From: Acidobacteriaceae bacterium
GTDB lineage: Bacteria; Acidobacteriota; Terriglobia; Terriglobales; Acidobacteriaceae
NCBI GenBank assembly: GCA_003151335.1
Contig: PLXE01000120.1
Location: 62,001-126,000, forward strand
DNA length: 64,000 nucleotides
Reading direction: 5' to 3'
The notes under the pieces are model-generated. The model did not search any database. It was not told where the DNA came from and was given only the letters and a program-made list of their open reading frames with translations. Shown here in pieces: positions 53,064-61,774 of the stretch (its first letter is position 1; each line of letters starts with the position of its first letter). The position numbers and the translations under genes are program-made.

Positions 53064-54032
53064 GTGAGGGTACGAGTCTTCTACCACGATAAATGTTTCG
53101 ACGGCGCTTGTTCGGCGGCGCTGTTTTCGCGTTTCTACCGCGAGCGCATCCGCGACGCCGAATTCGAATATGTGGGTCTGGTGCATCGCGCTGGCGCGCT
53201 GTTCAACGAAGACGATTTCACCGGCGACGAAAACGCCATTGTCGATTTCAAGTACTCATCGTCACCCCGTATCACCTGGTGGTTCGACCATCACCAGAGC
53301 GCCTTCCTGACGCCGGAGGACGCCTCCCATTTCGAGCAGGAGCTGAGCAATACCAAGTTCTACGATCCCGATTTTCGCTCCTGCACAAAGTTCATCGCTT
53401 CCGTGACCGAGAACCGCTTTGGCTTTGATCCCGCGCCGGTGGCGGAGTTAATTAAGTGGGCCGACATTATCGATGGCGCCCTCTACAGCGATCCGCAGTC
53501 AGCGGTCGAGATGAAGGCGCCGGCGATGAAGCTGACCATGGTGATCGAGTCGAACCAGGACCCACAGTTCATCCCCACCCTAATCCCGATGCTGGCTTAC
53601 CGGTCGCTGGCGGAAATGGTCGCGGAGCCGATGATCGCCGAGCGCATTCCGGCGCTGACGGAACGGCACCTCCGGTCGATCGACATTTTGCGCGAGCGTG
53701 CCCAGTGCAAGGACGGAACCATCTTTTTCGACGTAACCGACCATGAGCTTGAGGGCTACAGCAAATTTGTGCCCTATTACTTGCACCCCGATTGTGTTTA
53801 CAGCGTGGGACTGAGCAAGAGCAGCTTCCGGACCAAGGTGTCCGTGGGCTCGAATCCGTGGTCGAAGGTCGAGCCGATGGAGAACCTGGCCAAGATTTGC
53901 GAGCGCTACGGCGGGGGCGGCCACGCGCGCGTAGGCGCGATCTCGTTTCCGCCAGGGAAGCTGGAAGAGGCGCGCCGGGCGGCGCAGGAGATCGTCGCAG
54001 AACTACGGGCAAGCTACCGGAAACATTCGTAA
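53064..54032 (+). CDS. DHH/DHHA1-family phosphoesterase
   Basis: A 322-residue protein with YHDKCFDGACSAALF, the DHH motif in WWFDHHQSA, and a C-terminal DHHA1 region ending GGGGHARVGAISFP. Such enzymes hydrolyse oligoribonucleotides, cyclic dinucleotide products or pAp; the exact substrate is not decided. Start is GTG 53064 with AAAGGG upstream. Confidence 0.85.
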   Translation: MRVRVFYHDKCFDGACSAALFSRFYRERIRDAEFEYVGLVHRAGALFNEDDFTGDENAIVDFKYSSSPRITWWFDHHQSAFLTPEDASHFEQELSNTKFYDPDFRSCTKFIASVTENRFGFDPAPVAELIKWADIIDGALYSDPQSAVEMKAPAMKLTMVIESNQDPQFIPTLIPMLAYRSLAEMVAEPMIAERIPALTERHLRSIDILRERAQCKDGTIFFDVTDHELEGYSKFVPYYLHPDCVYSVGLSKSSFRTKVSVGSNPWSKVEPMENLAKICERYGGGGHARVGAISFPPGKLEEARRAAQEIVAELRASYRKHS

Positions 54033-54147
54033 GTGGTGGGGTGAGGCCTGCACAACGCCTCGGCCAAGTTGCGACGGCGCGCCGGCGATATCGAGGAGCG
54101 TTGATGTGTGCTTCCTCACCGAAAAGCTACAGAATGTTCACATCTTG
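54033..54147. other. Spacer after the DHH gene
   Basis: No gene or signal seen; followed by the candidate small-RNA unit. Confidence 0.4.
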
Positions 54148-54177
54148 TTGACAACCTCGAAACCCTGCACCGATAAG
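54148..54177 (+). promoter_or_regulatory. Candidate promoter of the small RNA
   Basis: TTGACA at 54148-54153, an 18-base spacer, then GATAAG at 54172-54177 (4 of 6). It predicts a transcription start near 54184. Confidence 0.5.
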
Positions 54178-54183
54178 CTTCAG

Positions 54184-54318
54184 CACAGTACGATGGGCGG
54201 ATGGGGTTCGACAAACGCACCTGTCGGGGCAATTCAGAAGGGTTTGTCCATCCGCCCAAGGTCTGTTGTCATCGGAGATGATGATCCTCAGCTTGTTACG
54301 ACGAGCTGGGGATTTTTG
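54184..54318 (+). ncRNA. Candidate structured small RNA
   Basis: An ORF-free stretch with a long hairpin: GGGCGGATG (54195-54203) and GACAAAC (54210-54216) pair with GTTTGTC (54242-54248) and CATCCGCCC (54249-54257), a 16-pair helix with a six-base bulge. It ends in a strong intrinsic terminator, ATCCTCAGCTTGT (54284-54296) with ACGAGCTGGGGAT (54301-54313) and TTTTTG. A promoter lies just upstream. About 135 bases; family unknown. Confidence 0.55.
54284..54318 (+). terminator. Rho-independent terminator of the candidate small RNA
   Basis: Thirteen-base stem with a TACG loop followed by TTTTTG. Confidence 0.8.
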
Positions 54319-54522
54319 CGCTAATTGACCGTGACTCCGATGCGCCGCAGTTCTTCTCACCGTCACTTCCCTTTTTCGAATCGCAGCCCGAAACTGGTTG
54401 TAATAAAATGCATCAGCCCTGTGAGCCCACGCTGCTGGCATGGGCATTGAATCCCGCGGCGCGAATGCGACATCCAAGCACCGCTGACGCGTGTCCATTG
54501 TTCGCGAGAATGGGAATATCGT
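54319..54522. other. Spacer before the DUF5996 gene
   Basis: No gene supported. The minus-strand ORF at 54127-54777 here is a shadow. Confidence 0.4.
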
Positions 54523-55443
54523 ATGGCGCCAGAGTTTGTCCCGCACAGTACGAACGATGGCGGCTCCCTTCCCGCGCTGCCCTTCGAGAGCTGGAAAGAC
54601 ACTCTGGCGACCCTGCACATGTGGACGCAGATCGTCGGCAAGATCCGCCTGAAACTTTGTCCGCTGGTAAATCATTGGTGGAATGTGACGTTTTATGTCA
54701 CCGGCCGAGGCATGACGACCTTGGCGATGCCGCATCAAGACCGAGGTGTGGAGATACGGTTTGACTTCGTGGACCACAAGCTGGTCATCGAAATCTCGGA
54801 CGGTAGAACGCGGGTCCTGGACTTAAAACCGCAGAGCGTCGCCGAGTTCTATGGAGAGTTCATGGCGGCGCTCGCCGAACTCGGATTGGATGTAAGGATT
54901 TGGGCCACCCCAGTCGAAATCCCCGAGCCAATTCCTTTTGAGCAAGACCACACCCACGCCTCCTATGACGCCGAGGCGGTGCATCGCTTTTGGCTCATCC
55001 TCGCGTGGGTGGACGAAGTGTTCAAGGAATTCAGGGCGCGTTTCATCGGCAAAGTCAGTCCGGTGCACTTCTGGTGGGGAAGCTTCGATCATGCGGTGAC
55101 GCGCTTCTCTGGAAGGGTGGCGCCGGAGCGGCCTGGCGCCGACCGGATCACCCGGGAAGCGTATTCCCACGAGGTCAGCAGTGCTGGGTTCTGGCCCGGC
55201 GGAGGCGACATCGCAGGGCCAGCCTTCTACTCCTACGCCGCGCCCGAGCCGCCCGGTTTTGCCGAGCAGCGTGTCGGGCCAGCAGCGGCTTTCTACCATC
55301 CGCAACTGAAGGAGTACCTGCTGATGTACGACGACGTGCGCACGGCAGCTTCGCCCAAGGCTGCCCTGATGGACTTTCTGCAAACCACCTACGACGCCGC
55401 CGCCACGCTGGCGAAATGGGACCGTAAAGCCCTGGAGCGTTGA
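54523..55443 (+). CDS. DUF5996-family protein
   Basis: A 306-residue cytosolic protein with the family's start LPFESWKDTLATLHMWTQIVGKIRL, NHWWNVTFYVTGRGMTT, FWWGSFDHAVTRFSGR and the Pro/Ala-rich AGFWPGGGDIAGPAFYSYAAPEPPGF. Conserved in many bacteria with no assigned function. It is followed by a zinc-finger protein. Confidence 0.85.
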   Translation: MAPEFVPHSTNDGGSLPALPFESWKDTLATLHMWTQIVGKIRLKLCPLVNHWWNVTFYVTGRGMTTLAMPHQDRGVEIRFDFVDHKLVIEISDGRTRVLDLKPQSVAEFYGEFMAALAELGLDVRIWATPVEIPEPIPFEQDHTHASYDAEAVHRFWLILAWVDEVFKEFRARFIGKVSPVHFWWGSFDHAVTRFSGRVAPERPGADRITREAYSHEVSSAGFWPGGGDIAGPAFYSYAAPEPPGFAEQRVGPAAAFYHPQLKEYLLMYDDVRTAASPKAALMDFLQTTYDAAATLAKWDRKALER

Positions 55444-55463
55444 GGTGGACGGGGAGGAACAAG

Positions 55464-55736
55464 ATGGCGAACGCGTGCACTCATCTCGACCAGATCAAGA
55501 TCACGCACACCAAAATCCACGTTTGTGAGGACTGCGTCAAACTTGGAGACACCTGGGTCCATTTGAGGCTGTGCCTGGAATGCGGACATGTGGGCTGCTG
55601 CGACTCGTCCAAGAACAAACATGCCACCAAGCACTACCATAAAACGCAGCATCCGCTGATACGCTCCATCGAACCGGGAGAAGCCTGGGTCTGGTGTGAT
55701 GTCGATGACATCTCACCCTGTGAACTGCCTGACTAA
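55464..55736 (+). CDS. ZnF-UBP (ubiquitin-hydrolase-type zinc finger) domain protein
   Basis: A 90-residue protein consisting of one UBP zinc finger: C..H at CTHLDQ, CEDC, CLECGHVGCCDSSKNKHATKHYHKTQHPL and WCDVDD. In eukaryotes this fold binds the ubiquitin C-terminus; bacterial versions have no known ligand. ATG 55464 has GGGGAGGAA upstream. The ORF-track start (TTG 55440) overlaps the DUF5996 stop; the two genes are probably one transcript. Confidence 0.9.
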   Translation: MANACTHLDQIKITHTKIHVCEDCVKLGDTWVHLRLCLECGHVGCCDSSKNKHATKHYHKTQHPLIRSIEPGEAWVWCDVDDISPCELPD

Positions 55737-56344
55737 CTGGGGCGTATGGCAAAAATGGCTGGAGTCTTCCACTTTCCTCCCGAATCGGGAAAACATCTTG
55801 AAATTGGGAACGCCGTGGAATTCGCGTTTAGAGGCCCTACAGCGACGATTGGACGCCAAGAGGTACTTTTGGGGTCATCCGCAACCGAGAAGGCTGGCCT
55901 ACTGGCCTGTAAGCGCTCTTAAATGGCATTCTACGCTGTAGCTCAATAGTGGTTTACGAACTACTACTTAGATATTACAAATTTTTCTGCTAGTATGGCA
56001 CTTAAGTCTTATATCTCGCCTGCGGAGTCGCCGAGCGATCATATGACTATTGCCAAAGTAGCGCTTGCAGCTAGAAACCCTTTAGCCCTTAAATGCAAAC
56101 CCCTGCGCACTGGGCACTTATTCACACTCATTAGTTCTTGGCATAGTCTCGTCGATTCGACCCGTGTTATCAACAACCTAACGTTCGACAAGTCTTTGCC
56201 AATTCGTGGTATTTGGATTGCACGGTTGCCATTGATAAGTCACCCGTCTATTGGAAATTGCGCTTTACACGTGTGCGGCACAAAGAATCGATGGATTGGG
56301 TCTTTCCAAACTGATCAGAAAGCTTTCTCGAAAGGATGGAAACC
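55737..56344. other. AT-richer gene-free stretch
   Basis: About 600 bases with lower GC than the surroundings. Two plus-strand ORFs (55696-55941, 55995-56372) have no SD or family resemblance and are rejected. A small hairpin (AGTGGTT-TACG-AACTACT, near 55950) is present. Probably regulatory for the PEP-CTERM gene or decayed sequence. Confidence 0.4.
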
Positions 56345-56980
56345 ATGCGGTTGGTTAAACTCACGACACTGATTGCGCTATGCCTGGTGTTGAGCCTGCC
56401 TGCGTTTGCGGGCTTTACCACCTTCGGGCAGCCGGGCCAGGGCAACTACGAGTCCAGCACCACTAATTACGGAGGTGGAGATGGGTCCGGGGGCTTCATT
56501 ACGTCCTTGGGTCCGTTCGGCTTCAGCAACCCCCAGTCGGAAAACTTCGTGCCTGGCACTTGGGCGACTTGGGGTAGCCCTCCGGCGACCGAGAGCAGCA
56601 CACCTAACATTCTGTGGAATGCGGGGTTTAGCACATTAACTCTTACCCTCACTGGTAATTTTAATGTCGTCGGATTCGAGCTCGAGCCGGACAATTTCGC
56701 GGTCGAAGAAGTCACGGCGCAGTATTTCAATGGCGGCACCCTCCTGGGCACGATTGATTTGTTCCCGAACGGCTCGTCGGGCGCGCTGTTATTTGCTGCC
56801 CAGTCTAGCTCGGACATCACTAGCGTCGTAATCACCGATCTTGCGGGTGGCGATTTCGCCATCGCCCAGTTGCGTGCGGGATTGATACAGCCCACTACAC
56901 CGGAACCGGGCACGATGATCCTGCTCGGCACTGGTCTTCTGGGCGCGCTTGGAGTGATGCGCCGCAAAATGAATCTCTAG
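56345..56980 (+). CDS. PEP-CTERM sorting domain-containing protein
   Basis: A 211-residue exported protein: signal peptide (residues 1-20, LSLPAFA), a Gly/Ser/Thr-rich beta domain (TLTLTLTGNFNVVGFELEPDN; GTIDLFPNG), and the C-terminal TPEPGTMILLGTGLLGALGVMRRK motif recognised by an exosortase, which cleaves and exports it to the cell surface or biofilm matrix. No exosortase gene is in the window. ATG 56345 has AAAGGATGG upstream; the ORF-track ATG at 56336 sits on the SD itself. Confidence 0.88.
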   Translation: MRLVKLTTLIALCLVLSLPAFAGFTTFGQPGQGNYESSTTNYGGGDGSGGFITSLGPFGFSNPQSENFVPGTWATWGSPPATESSTPNILWNAGFSTLTLTLTGNFNVVGFELEPDNFAVEEVTAQYFNGGTLLGTIDLFPNGSSGALLFAAQSSSDITSVVITDLAGGDFAIAQLRAGLIQPTTPEPGTMILLGTGLLGALGVMRRKMNL

Positions 56981-57018
56981 GCCCAGCCCTCCTCCGTGGT
57001 ATAGCGGTAGAGTCTATC

Positions 57019-57047
57019 AGCCGGAGCGATAACGCTCCGGCTTTCTT
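57019..57047 (+). terminator. Rho-independent terminator after the PEP-CTERM gene
   Basis: Stem AGCCGGAGCG (57019-57028) with CGCTCCGGCT (57033-57042), loop ATAA, then TTCTT. Confidence 0.85.
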
Positions 57048-57282
57048 ATGCTTGCCGGACGTCACGGACAGCTTTGGAGTTGAACACACCTCTGTCCAAT
57101 GCGCCAATGTGTTCAGAGAATCAGCTCTGCGAAATGCAAGCGTGATTTGAATCACATACGGCTGCGATGCTACCGTGATAGAAATGGACGCTCGCGAATT
57201 CTGGAAACCCGCGAGACGGCGGCTCGCCGGCAGGCGGCGGCCGATGGGAGAGGGTTTCGGAGAGCGGAGCCAGGAGGAAATC

Positions 57283-58491
57283 ATGAACCAGCGCATTTAT
57301 ATCGCCGCCTACAACCAGTCCAAGTTTGGCAAGCTCATGGATATGACCGTGCCTCAGATTTTGGCCAATGCGGTCAGCGGCGTTTGTCAGGAGATCAAAG
57401 TTGAGCCTTCGGTCATCGACACTGGGTCGGTCGGCTCGGCTTGCAACTTTACCTTGAACCAGCAAGGCCTGCTCTCGGGCCTGATGGCCACAGTTCCCGG
57501 ATTGGAAGGCAAACCGATCGAGTCGGTCGAGAACGCCTGCGCTTCCGGTGGTCAGGCGGTGCTGTCGGTGATTTACAAACTGCTAGGCGGTGTGGGCGAC
57601 GTGGGAATTGCCATCGGCTACGAGAAAATGCGCAACCAGGAAGGCAAGATGGACGGCAAGCTCATCGGCGAGGTCCTGGGATACTATTCGCATCCCAACG
57701 AGCGGCCCGGCAAAGTTTTCATCTTCCCGCATCTGTTTGCAGAGATCATGCAGTGCTACCTGCAGGTGTATGGCGCCAGCGAAAGCGATCTGGCACAGAT
57801 TGCCGTCAACGAGTATCAGAATGCGAAATACAATCCCCTGGCCCAGATGAACAAAGTCCAGATCACGCTGGAACAGGCCATGAAGATCGAGGGCATCAAT
57901 CGTTACGTGGTGGATGGTCTGCCGCTCAAGACCTACGACTGCTCACAGATTACCGATGGCTACGCCGCGCTCATCCTGGCCACGGAAGAAGGGCTGCGCA
58001 AGCTCGGCATAGCGAAATCGGAGTGCGTCGAAATCGCGGGCTATGCGCAGGCCACCGACCCTCTGCAGAAGGAAGGACGCAACACGCTGGTTCCTACGGG
58101 CGCCTACCGGGCAATGAGAAAGGCATACGAAATGGCGGATGCCCTGCCCGCCGATGTGAATGTGGCGGAGATCCACGACTGTTTCACCGTGGCCGCAGCC
58201 ATTGGAACGGAAGTCCTGGGGAAGACCTCGCCCGGCAAGGGGGCACGATACTGGGTGGAAGGCAAAGCCAGTGTCGATGGAGACTGCGCCATCAACATGT
58301 CCGGCGGCTTAATCGCGAAAGGACACCCCGTGGGGGCGACTGGTGTTGCGATGCTGGGTTCGTGTTTCCGGCAACTGAAAGGGAAAGCGTCAAAGGAAAT
58401 TCAAAGGAAAGATCCCAAAGTGGCTGCGACCTTCAACATCGGCGGCGCGCTGTGCGCTTCGGTGTGCACCGTGTTGCGAAACCCGGCATGA
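57283..58491 (+). CDS. Thiolase-superfamily acyltransferase (SCP2-type)
   Basis: A 402-residue thiolase-fold enzyme: nucleophile region ENACASGGQAVLS, EIHDCFTVAAAI, GGLIAKGHPVGATG and C-terminal NIGGALCASVC. The HDCF motif and missing CxG near the end place it with the SCP2/lipid-transfer thiolases of steroid or aromatic acyl-CoA breakdown. A strong CAGGAGGAA precedes ATG 57283; the ORF-track start at 57175 is upstream of that SD. Confidence 0.88.
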   Translation: MNQRIYIAAYNQSKFGKLMDMTVPQILANAVSGVCQEIKVEPSVIDTGSVGSACNFTLNQQGLLSGLMATVPGLEGKPIESVENACASGGQAVLSVIYKLLGGVGDVGIAIGYEKMRNQEGKMDGKLIGEVLGYYSHPNERPGKVFIFPHLFAEIMQCYLQVYGASESDLAQIAVNEYQNAKYNPLAQMNKVQITLEQAMKIEGINRYVVDGLPLKTYDCSQITDGYAALILATEEGLRKLGIAKSECVEIAGYAQATDPLQKEGRNTLVPTGAYRAMRKAYEMADALPADVNVAEIHDCFTVAAAIGTEVLGKTSPGKGARYWVEGKASVDGDCAINMSGGLIAKGHPVGATGVAMLGSCFRQLKGKASKEIQRKDPKVAATFNIGGALCASVCTVLRNPA

Positions 58492-58777
58492 TTGAGAAGG
58501 CTCATGGTCAGGATGCCGCAGGCGCATGAGCTTTACTCCGCGGCCACCACCCTGCCGCGTCACGTTTGTGGTGCAGCAGCGCTACGCCATCTGCATCAGG
58601 CTCGACAATCAAGGGTAGTGCGCTACCTTGACAAGTAGCGCACTACCAATCAAGCACTTGATCTTCGATTATCCCAGTACTAATCTCCTACTGGGCCGAC
58701 CAGCACCCTTCCCGCTCCAGGTTTTTGAACGGTGCTGTTCACCCCAGTGGAGTTGTTTGCGGAGCACAGGAGTAAAG

Positions 58778-60040
58778 ATGGAAAACGCGCTCGGCTTAGC
58801 GATGACAGGAGGCGGTGCTCGCGGGGCTTATCAAGCCGGCGTTCTGAAGCGCATTGGCGAGATACAACGGGTCCAAACCAACGGCAATCCTTTTCCCATA
58901 ATAGGAGGTGCTTCCGCCGGAGCGATCAATGGTTCTGCCCTGGCCGTCGGTAGCGACGATTTTGCTTTGGCCACCAAAGTTCTCGCCCACCTTTGGTCCA
59001 GCCTTAGACCTACCGACGTCTTTCGCTGTGATGTTTTGTCACAGGCCCGCAATTCCATTACCTGGATATTTGATCTCTCTTTTGGGGCAGTCCTTGGAGG
59101 AGGTAACGCCCGGTCCTTCTTGGATGCGAGCCCTTTGCAGCACTATCTCCGCGCACGCCTCGATTGCGACCGAATTCAGGACAACATCAGGCGTGGGCAT
59201 CTCTACGCCCTGGCTATTTCCGCCACCAACTACAACTCAGGCAAGAGTTACCTCTTCATTCAAGGCGCTAAAGGCCATCCGATGTGGAACCGAAGCCGCC
59301 GGGTGACACTGGCGACCAAGATCACCGTCGATCATATTTGCGCCTCGGCCGCCATTCCTTTGGTGTTTCAACCAGTAAGACTCAAGACGGCTAAAGGAGC
59401 GGCTTTTTTCGGCGACGGATGTTTGCGCCTGCAACAACCTCTCAGCCCGATCATACGGCTGGGGGCAAGAAAGATTTTCGCGATCGGCGTTCGCTGTGAG
59501 AATAAGGAACATCAGACAGACGCCACTGATCCAAAAGATCCTTCGCTGGCGCAAGTGATGGGAGTCCTCTTCAACGTGATGTTCCTGGACCATCTCGCAA
59601 CCGATGTCGAACACCTGGAGCGGCTGAACCAGTTGCTCAGAGAGGGCCACATCAGCCAGACGGGCCTTGAGGGATGTGAAAAGATGCGGCCTTTGCTTCC
59701 CCTTCTCATCACCCCGTCCGTAGATTTGTCAGAACTGGCAGCGCAACACCAGCGAGACATGCCGTATCTGATTCAGTACTTTATAAATGGTTTGGGACGA
59801 GATGCAGCGTCGTGCTCGGACCTGATGAGTTACCTGCTATTCACACCAAAATACACCAAGGAACTCATCGACATTGGCTACAGCGACGCCAGCAAGCGGA
59901 TCGATGAGATCGAGAATTTCCTATACTCGTCTGACAACGAGGACACCGAGCTCCCGCGCCGGCCAAACGGAGCAGGCAAGTCGCGACAGGTAGTCTCTTT
60001 CGCGAAACCAGCCCCCAACCTGGCCAAGTCCCGCGGCTGA
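58778..60040 (+). CDS. Patatin-like phospholipase
   Basis: A 420-residue lipolytic enzyme: oxyanion loop MTGGGARGAYQAG at the N-terminus, nucleophile GGASAGAING (Ser of the Ser-Asp dyad) and the dyad region FFGDGCLRLQQPLSP. No signal peptide, so intracellular or type-independent. ATG 58778 has CAGGAGTAAAG upstream; the ORF-track start at 58628 is rejected. Convergent with the nuclease-like gene. Confidence 0.9.
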   Translation: MENALGLAMTGGGARGAYQAGVLKRIGEIQRVQTNGNPFPIIGGASAGAINGSALAVGSDDFALATKVLAHLWSSLRPTDVFRCDVLSQARNSITWIFDLSFGAVLGGGNARSFLDASPLQHYLRARLDCDRIQDNIRRGHLYALAISATNYNSGKSYLFIQGAKGHPMWNRSRRVTLATKITVDHICASAAIPLVFQPVRLKTAKGAAFFGDGCLRLQQPLSPIIRLGARKIFAIGVRCENKEHQTDATDPKDPSLAQVMGVLFNVMFLDHLATDVEHLERLNQLLREGHISQTGLEGCEKMRPLLPLLITPSVDLSELAAQHQRDMPYLIQYFINGLGRDAASCSDLMSYLLFTPKYTKELIDIGYSDASKRIDEIENFLYSSDNEDTELPRRPNGAGKSRQVVSFAKPAPNLAKSRG

Positions 60041-60058
60041 TTCTCCATGGTTGACACG

Positions 60059-61606
60059 CTATCGCGGGGACTGATTTCCCTTTGCGTGTTTCTTGTTCAC
60101 CACTCGCACCCCATTGCGCCAGCGCTCAGCTACCTGCACTAGCGTCCACTCGATACGCGGCGAGAGGTAGCGCAGCAGAACATCGCTGGCGGGATGCACG
60201 CGCAACGCCGGAGCGACCAGGAACAGCAACGGCGGGGCACTGGAAAGTTCGCGTCCGGCGAAGTATCCGTGGCGCGCGAATTCGCCGTGCTGTTGATGCC
60301 AGCGCACCCGCGCCCAGTAGTCGAGCCCTTGCAGCGGCAGATGAATGTCCTCATTAGCTTTCAGCTCCAGGATGGCCAGCCTGCCGTCGAGGGTGCAGGT
60401 GAGCACGTCGAGCATGGCGCGATCGGAGGCCGCAAACGCGGGTACTTGCGAGTACACGAAGCGGCCATCGAGCCTCTCGTCGATCGTGCGGACCTCGCGC
60501 GTGATCAGGGTTTCCAGCCAGCGCTCGGGGGCCAGACGGAAGAACAGGTTGGTAGGCGAGCCGTCGGGTTGGCGCTGCTCGAGGATGCCCTGCACCAATT
60601 CGCCGAACAACGCCTCGCTGTTTTCGTCGAGGACGTACTCCGCTGAACCGATGCCGAAGAGGACCGTCTCGGCATTGCGCAACGCTCCTGAAGCCGGCGT
60701 CAGACGGGCGCGTGCAAATTCCAGGCCGAACAGCCGAAACACGATTTCCGAGGCGGACTCGACCGTAATCTCCGCTCCAGGCGCCAGCGCGCGAATGCGC
60801 GCAATGGAGGCAGCGAAGCGCACTCGCGCGCCCTTCACATCTACCGCGTGGGTCAGGCGCGTGACGATGTTGCCGGTATCGGGGACGTCGAGAGGAGCGC
60901 AAATCTCGGAGCGTTCGTCGAGTTCGTAGAGCTGCCACTTGGCTGCCTCGGGATGAAGGTGCGCCGCGCGCTGGCGCACGATTTCCGCTCGTCCCGGCGG
61001 CAGAAACAGCTTCAGCCCTTCCACGTGAGCTCGTCCGGCAAGCTGCTGCCGCTGGTAATCCATCCAGAGAATGCCGAAGGTGAGCACTGCATCCACCGAC
61101 GACTGCGTCTCTTCGGCATTGACGCCGAGCACGGCAAACGCCGACTGACCGGCCCGCAGCACGGCGCGCGTGTACACCGGGCTGAACGAATGTTCCAGAT
61201 CGGGGCTGCCGCTCAGGTGCTCGACTTTCATCCCGGGATACTCGCGCAGCAAGACCCGCTCCAGCAGGCGTTGATACTGAGTGCGAGTTGCGTGCTTGGC
61301 GGCGCCCTTGCGCCGGTCAGGGTTGGCGCAGATATCCAACACCCGCGGCTGCGCCTGTCCGAAGCGCACTACGCTAAGCCGCAGGATGCGACCCTTCAGT
61401 TCCGCATCCAGCACCCGGCGCACGGCATTGCGCTCCTCCGACCACAAATGCAGAATGCATTTGCCTTCGCCGGAGACGGAATACTTTGCGGTGGCGAATT
61501 CGAACAGCAATTCGCCGTCTTCCATGGCCACCGCCTGGGGCGCGTCCACCAGGAACTGCTCCAGGAGCTTAGCCAGATGCTTGGTAGTGATGGCCCTGTT
61601 TTGCAT
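60059..61606 (-). CDS. Putative PD-(D/E)XK nuclease-domain protein
   Basis: A 515-residue protein of unknown function. Near residue 420 is MLDVLTCTLDGRLAILELKA: an aspartate followed 13 residues on by E-L-K, the layout of PD-(D/E)XK endonucleases and close to the NucS/EndoMS pattern. The N-terminal region (VRFGQAQPRVLDICANPDRR) and the middle are unfamiliar. The start could be GTG 61657 or ATG 61606. It is divergent from tldD, 168 bases away. Confidence 0.6.
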   Translation of the reverse strand: MQNRAITTKHLAKLLEQFLVDAPQAVAMEDGELLFEFATAKYSVSGEGKCILHLWSEERNAVRRVLDAELKGRILRLSVVRFGQAQPRVLDICANPDRRKGAAKHATRTQYQRLLERVLLREYPGMKVEHLSGSPDLEHSFSPVYTRAVLRAGQSAFAVLGVNAEETQSSVDAVLTFGILWMDYQRQQLAGRAHVEGLKLFLPPGRAEIVRQRAAHLHPEAAKWQLYELDERSEICAPLDVPDTGNIVTRLTHAVDVKGARVRFAASIARIRALAPGAEITVESASEIVFRLFGLEFARARLTPASGALRNAETVLFGIGSAEYVLDENSEALFGELVQGILEQRQPDGSPTNLFFRLAPERWLETLITREVRTIDERLDGRFVYSQVPAFAASDRAMLDVLTCTLDGRLAILELKANEDIHLPLQGLDYWARVRWHQQHGEFARHGYFAGRELSSAPPLLFLVAPALRVHPASDVLLRYLSPRIEWTLVQVAERWRNGVRVVNKKHAKGNQSPR

Positions 61607-61774
61607 GATCGAGGCGGAGATTCGAGTTTTTCGGGTAGAGCGGGCCAGTCCCTTCACGGGAAAGAGTATTCCAACCCTGAGAAGTCTGCACCCTCCCTTA
61701 GCACAGCCCTATGTGATAATCGAAGATTGGGACCTCGGCGGTCAGCCGCGTCTTCTCCTGCAGCCGGACATCCA

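Noticed and set aside
54127-54777. 216-residue minus ORF across the candidate small RNA
   Set aside because: Antisense to the DUF5996 start and to a strong terminator structure; no SD or domain.
55696-55941. 81-residue plus ORF overlapping the zinc-finger gene
   Set aside because: Starts inside the ZnF-UBP gene, no SD, no family resemblance.
55995-56372. 125-residue plus ORF before the PEP-CTERM gene
   Set aside because: No SD, no recognisable domain, and it overlaps the PEP-CTERM start in another frame; lies in AT-richer spacer.
56985-57020. Possible tRNA start (GTGGTATAGCGGTAGAG) after the PEP-CTERM gene
   Set aside because: It resembles a D-arm by chance, but no acceptor or T-arm partners follow; the sequence runs into a terminator hairpin.
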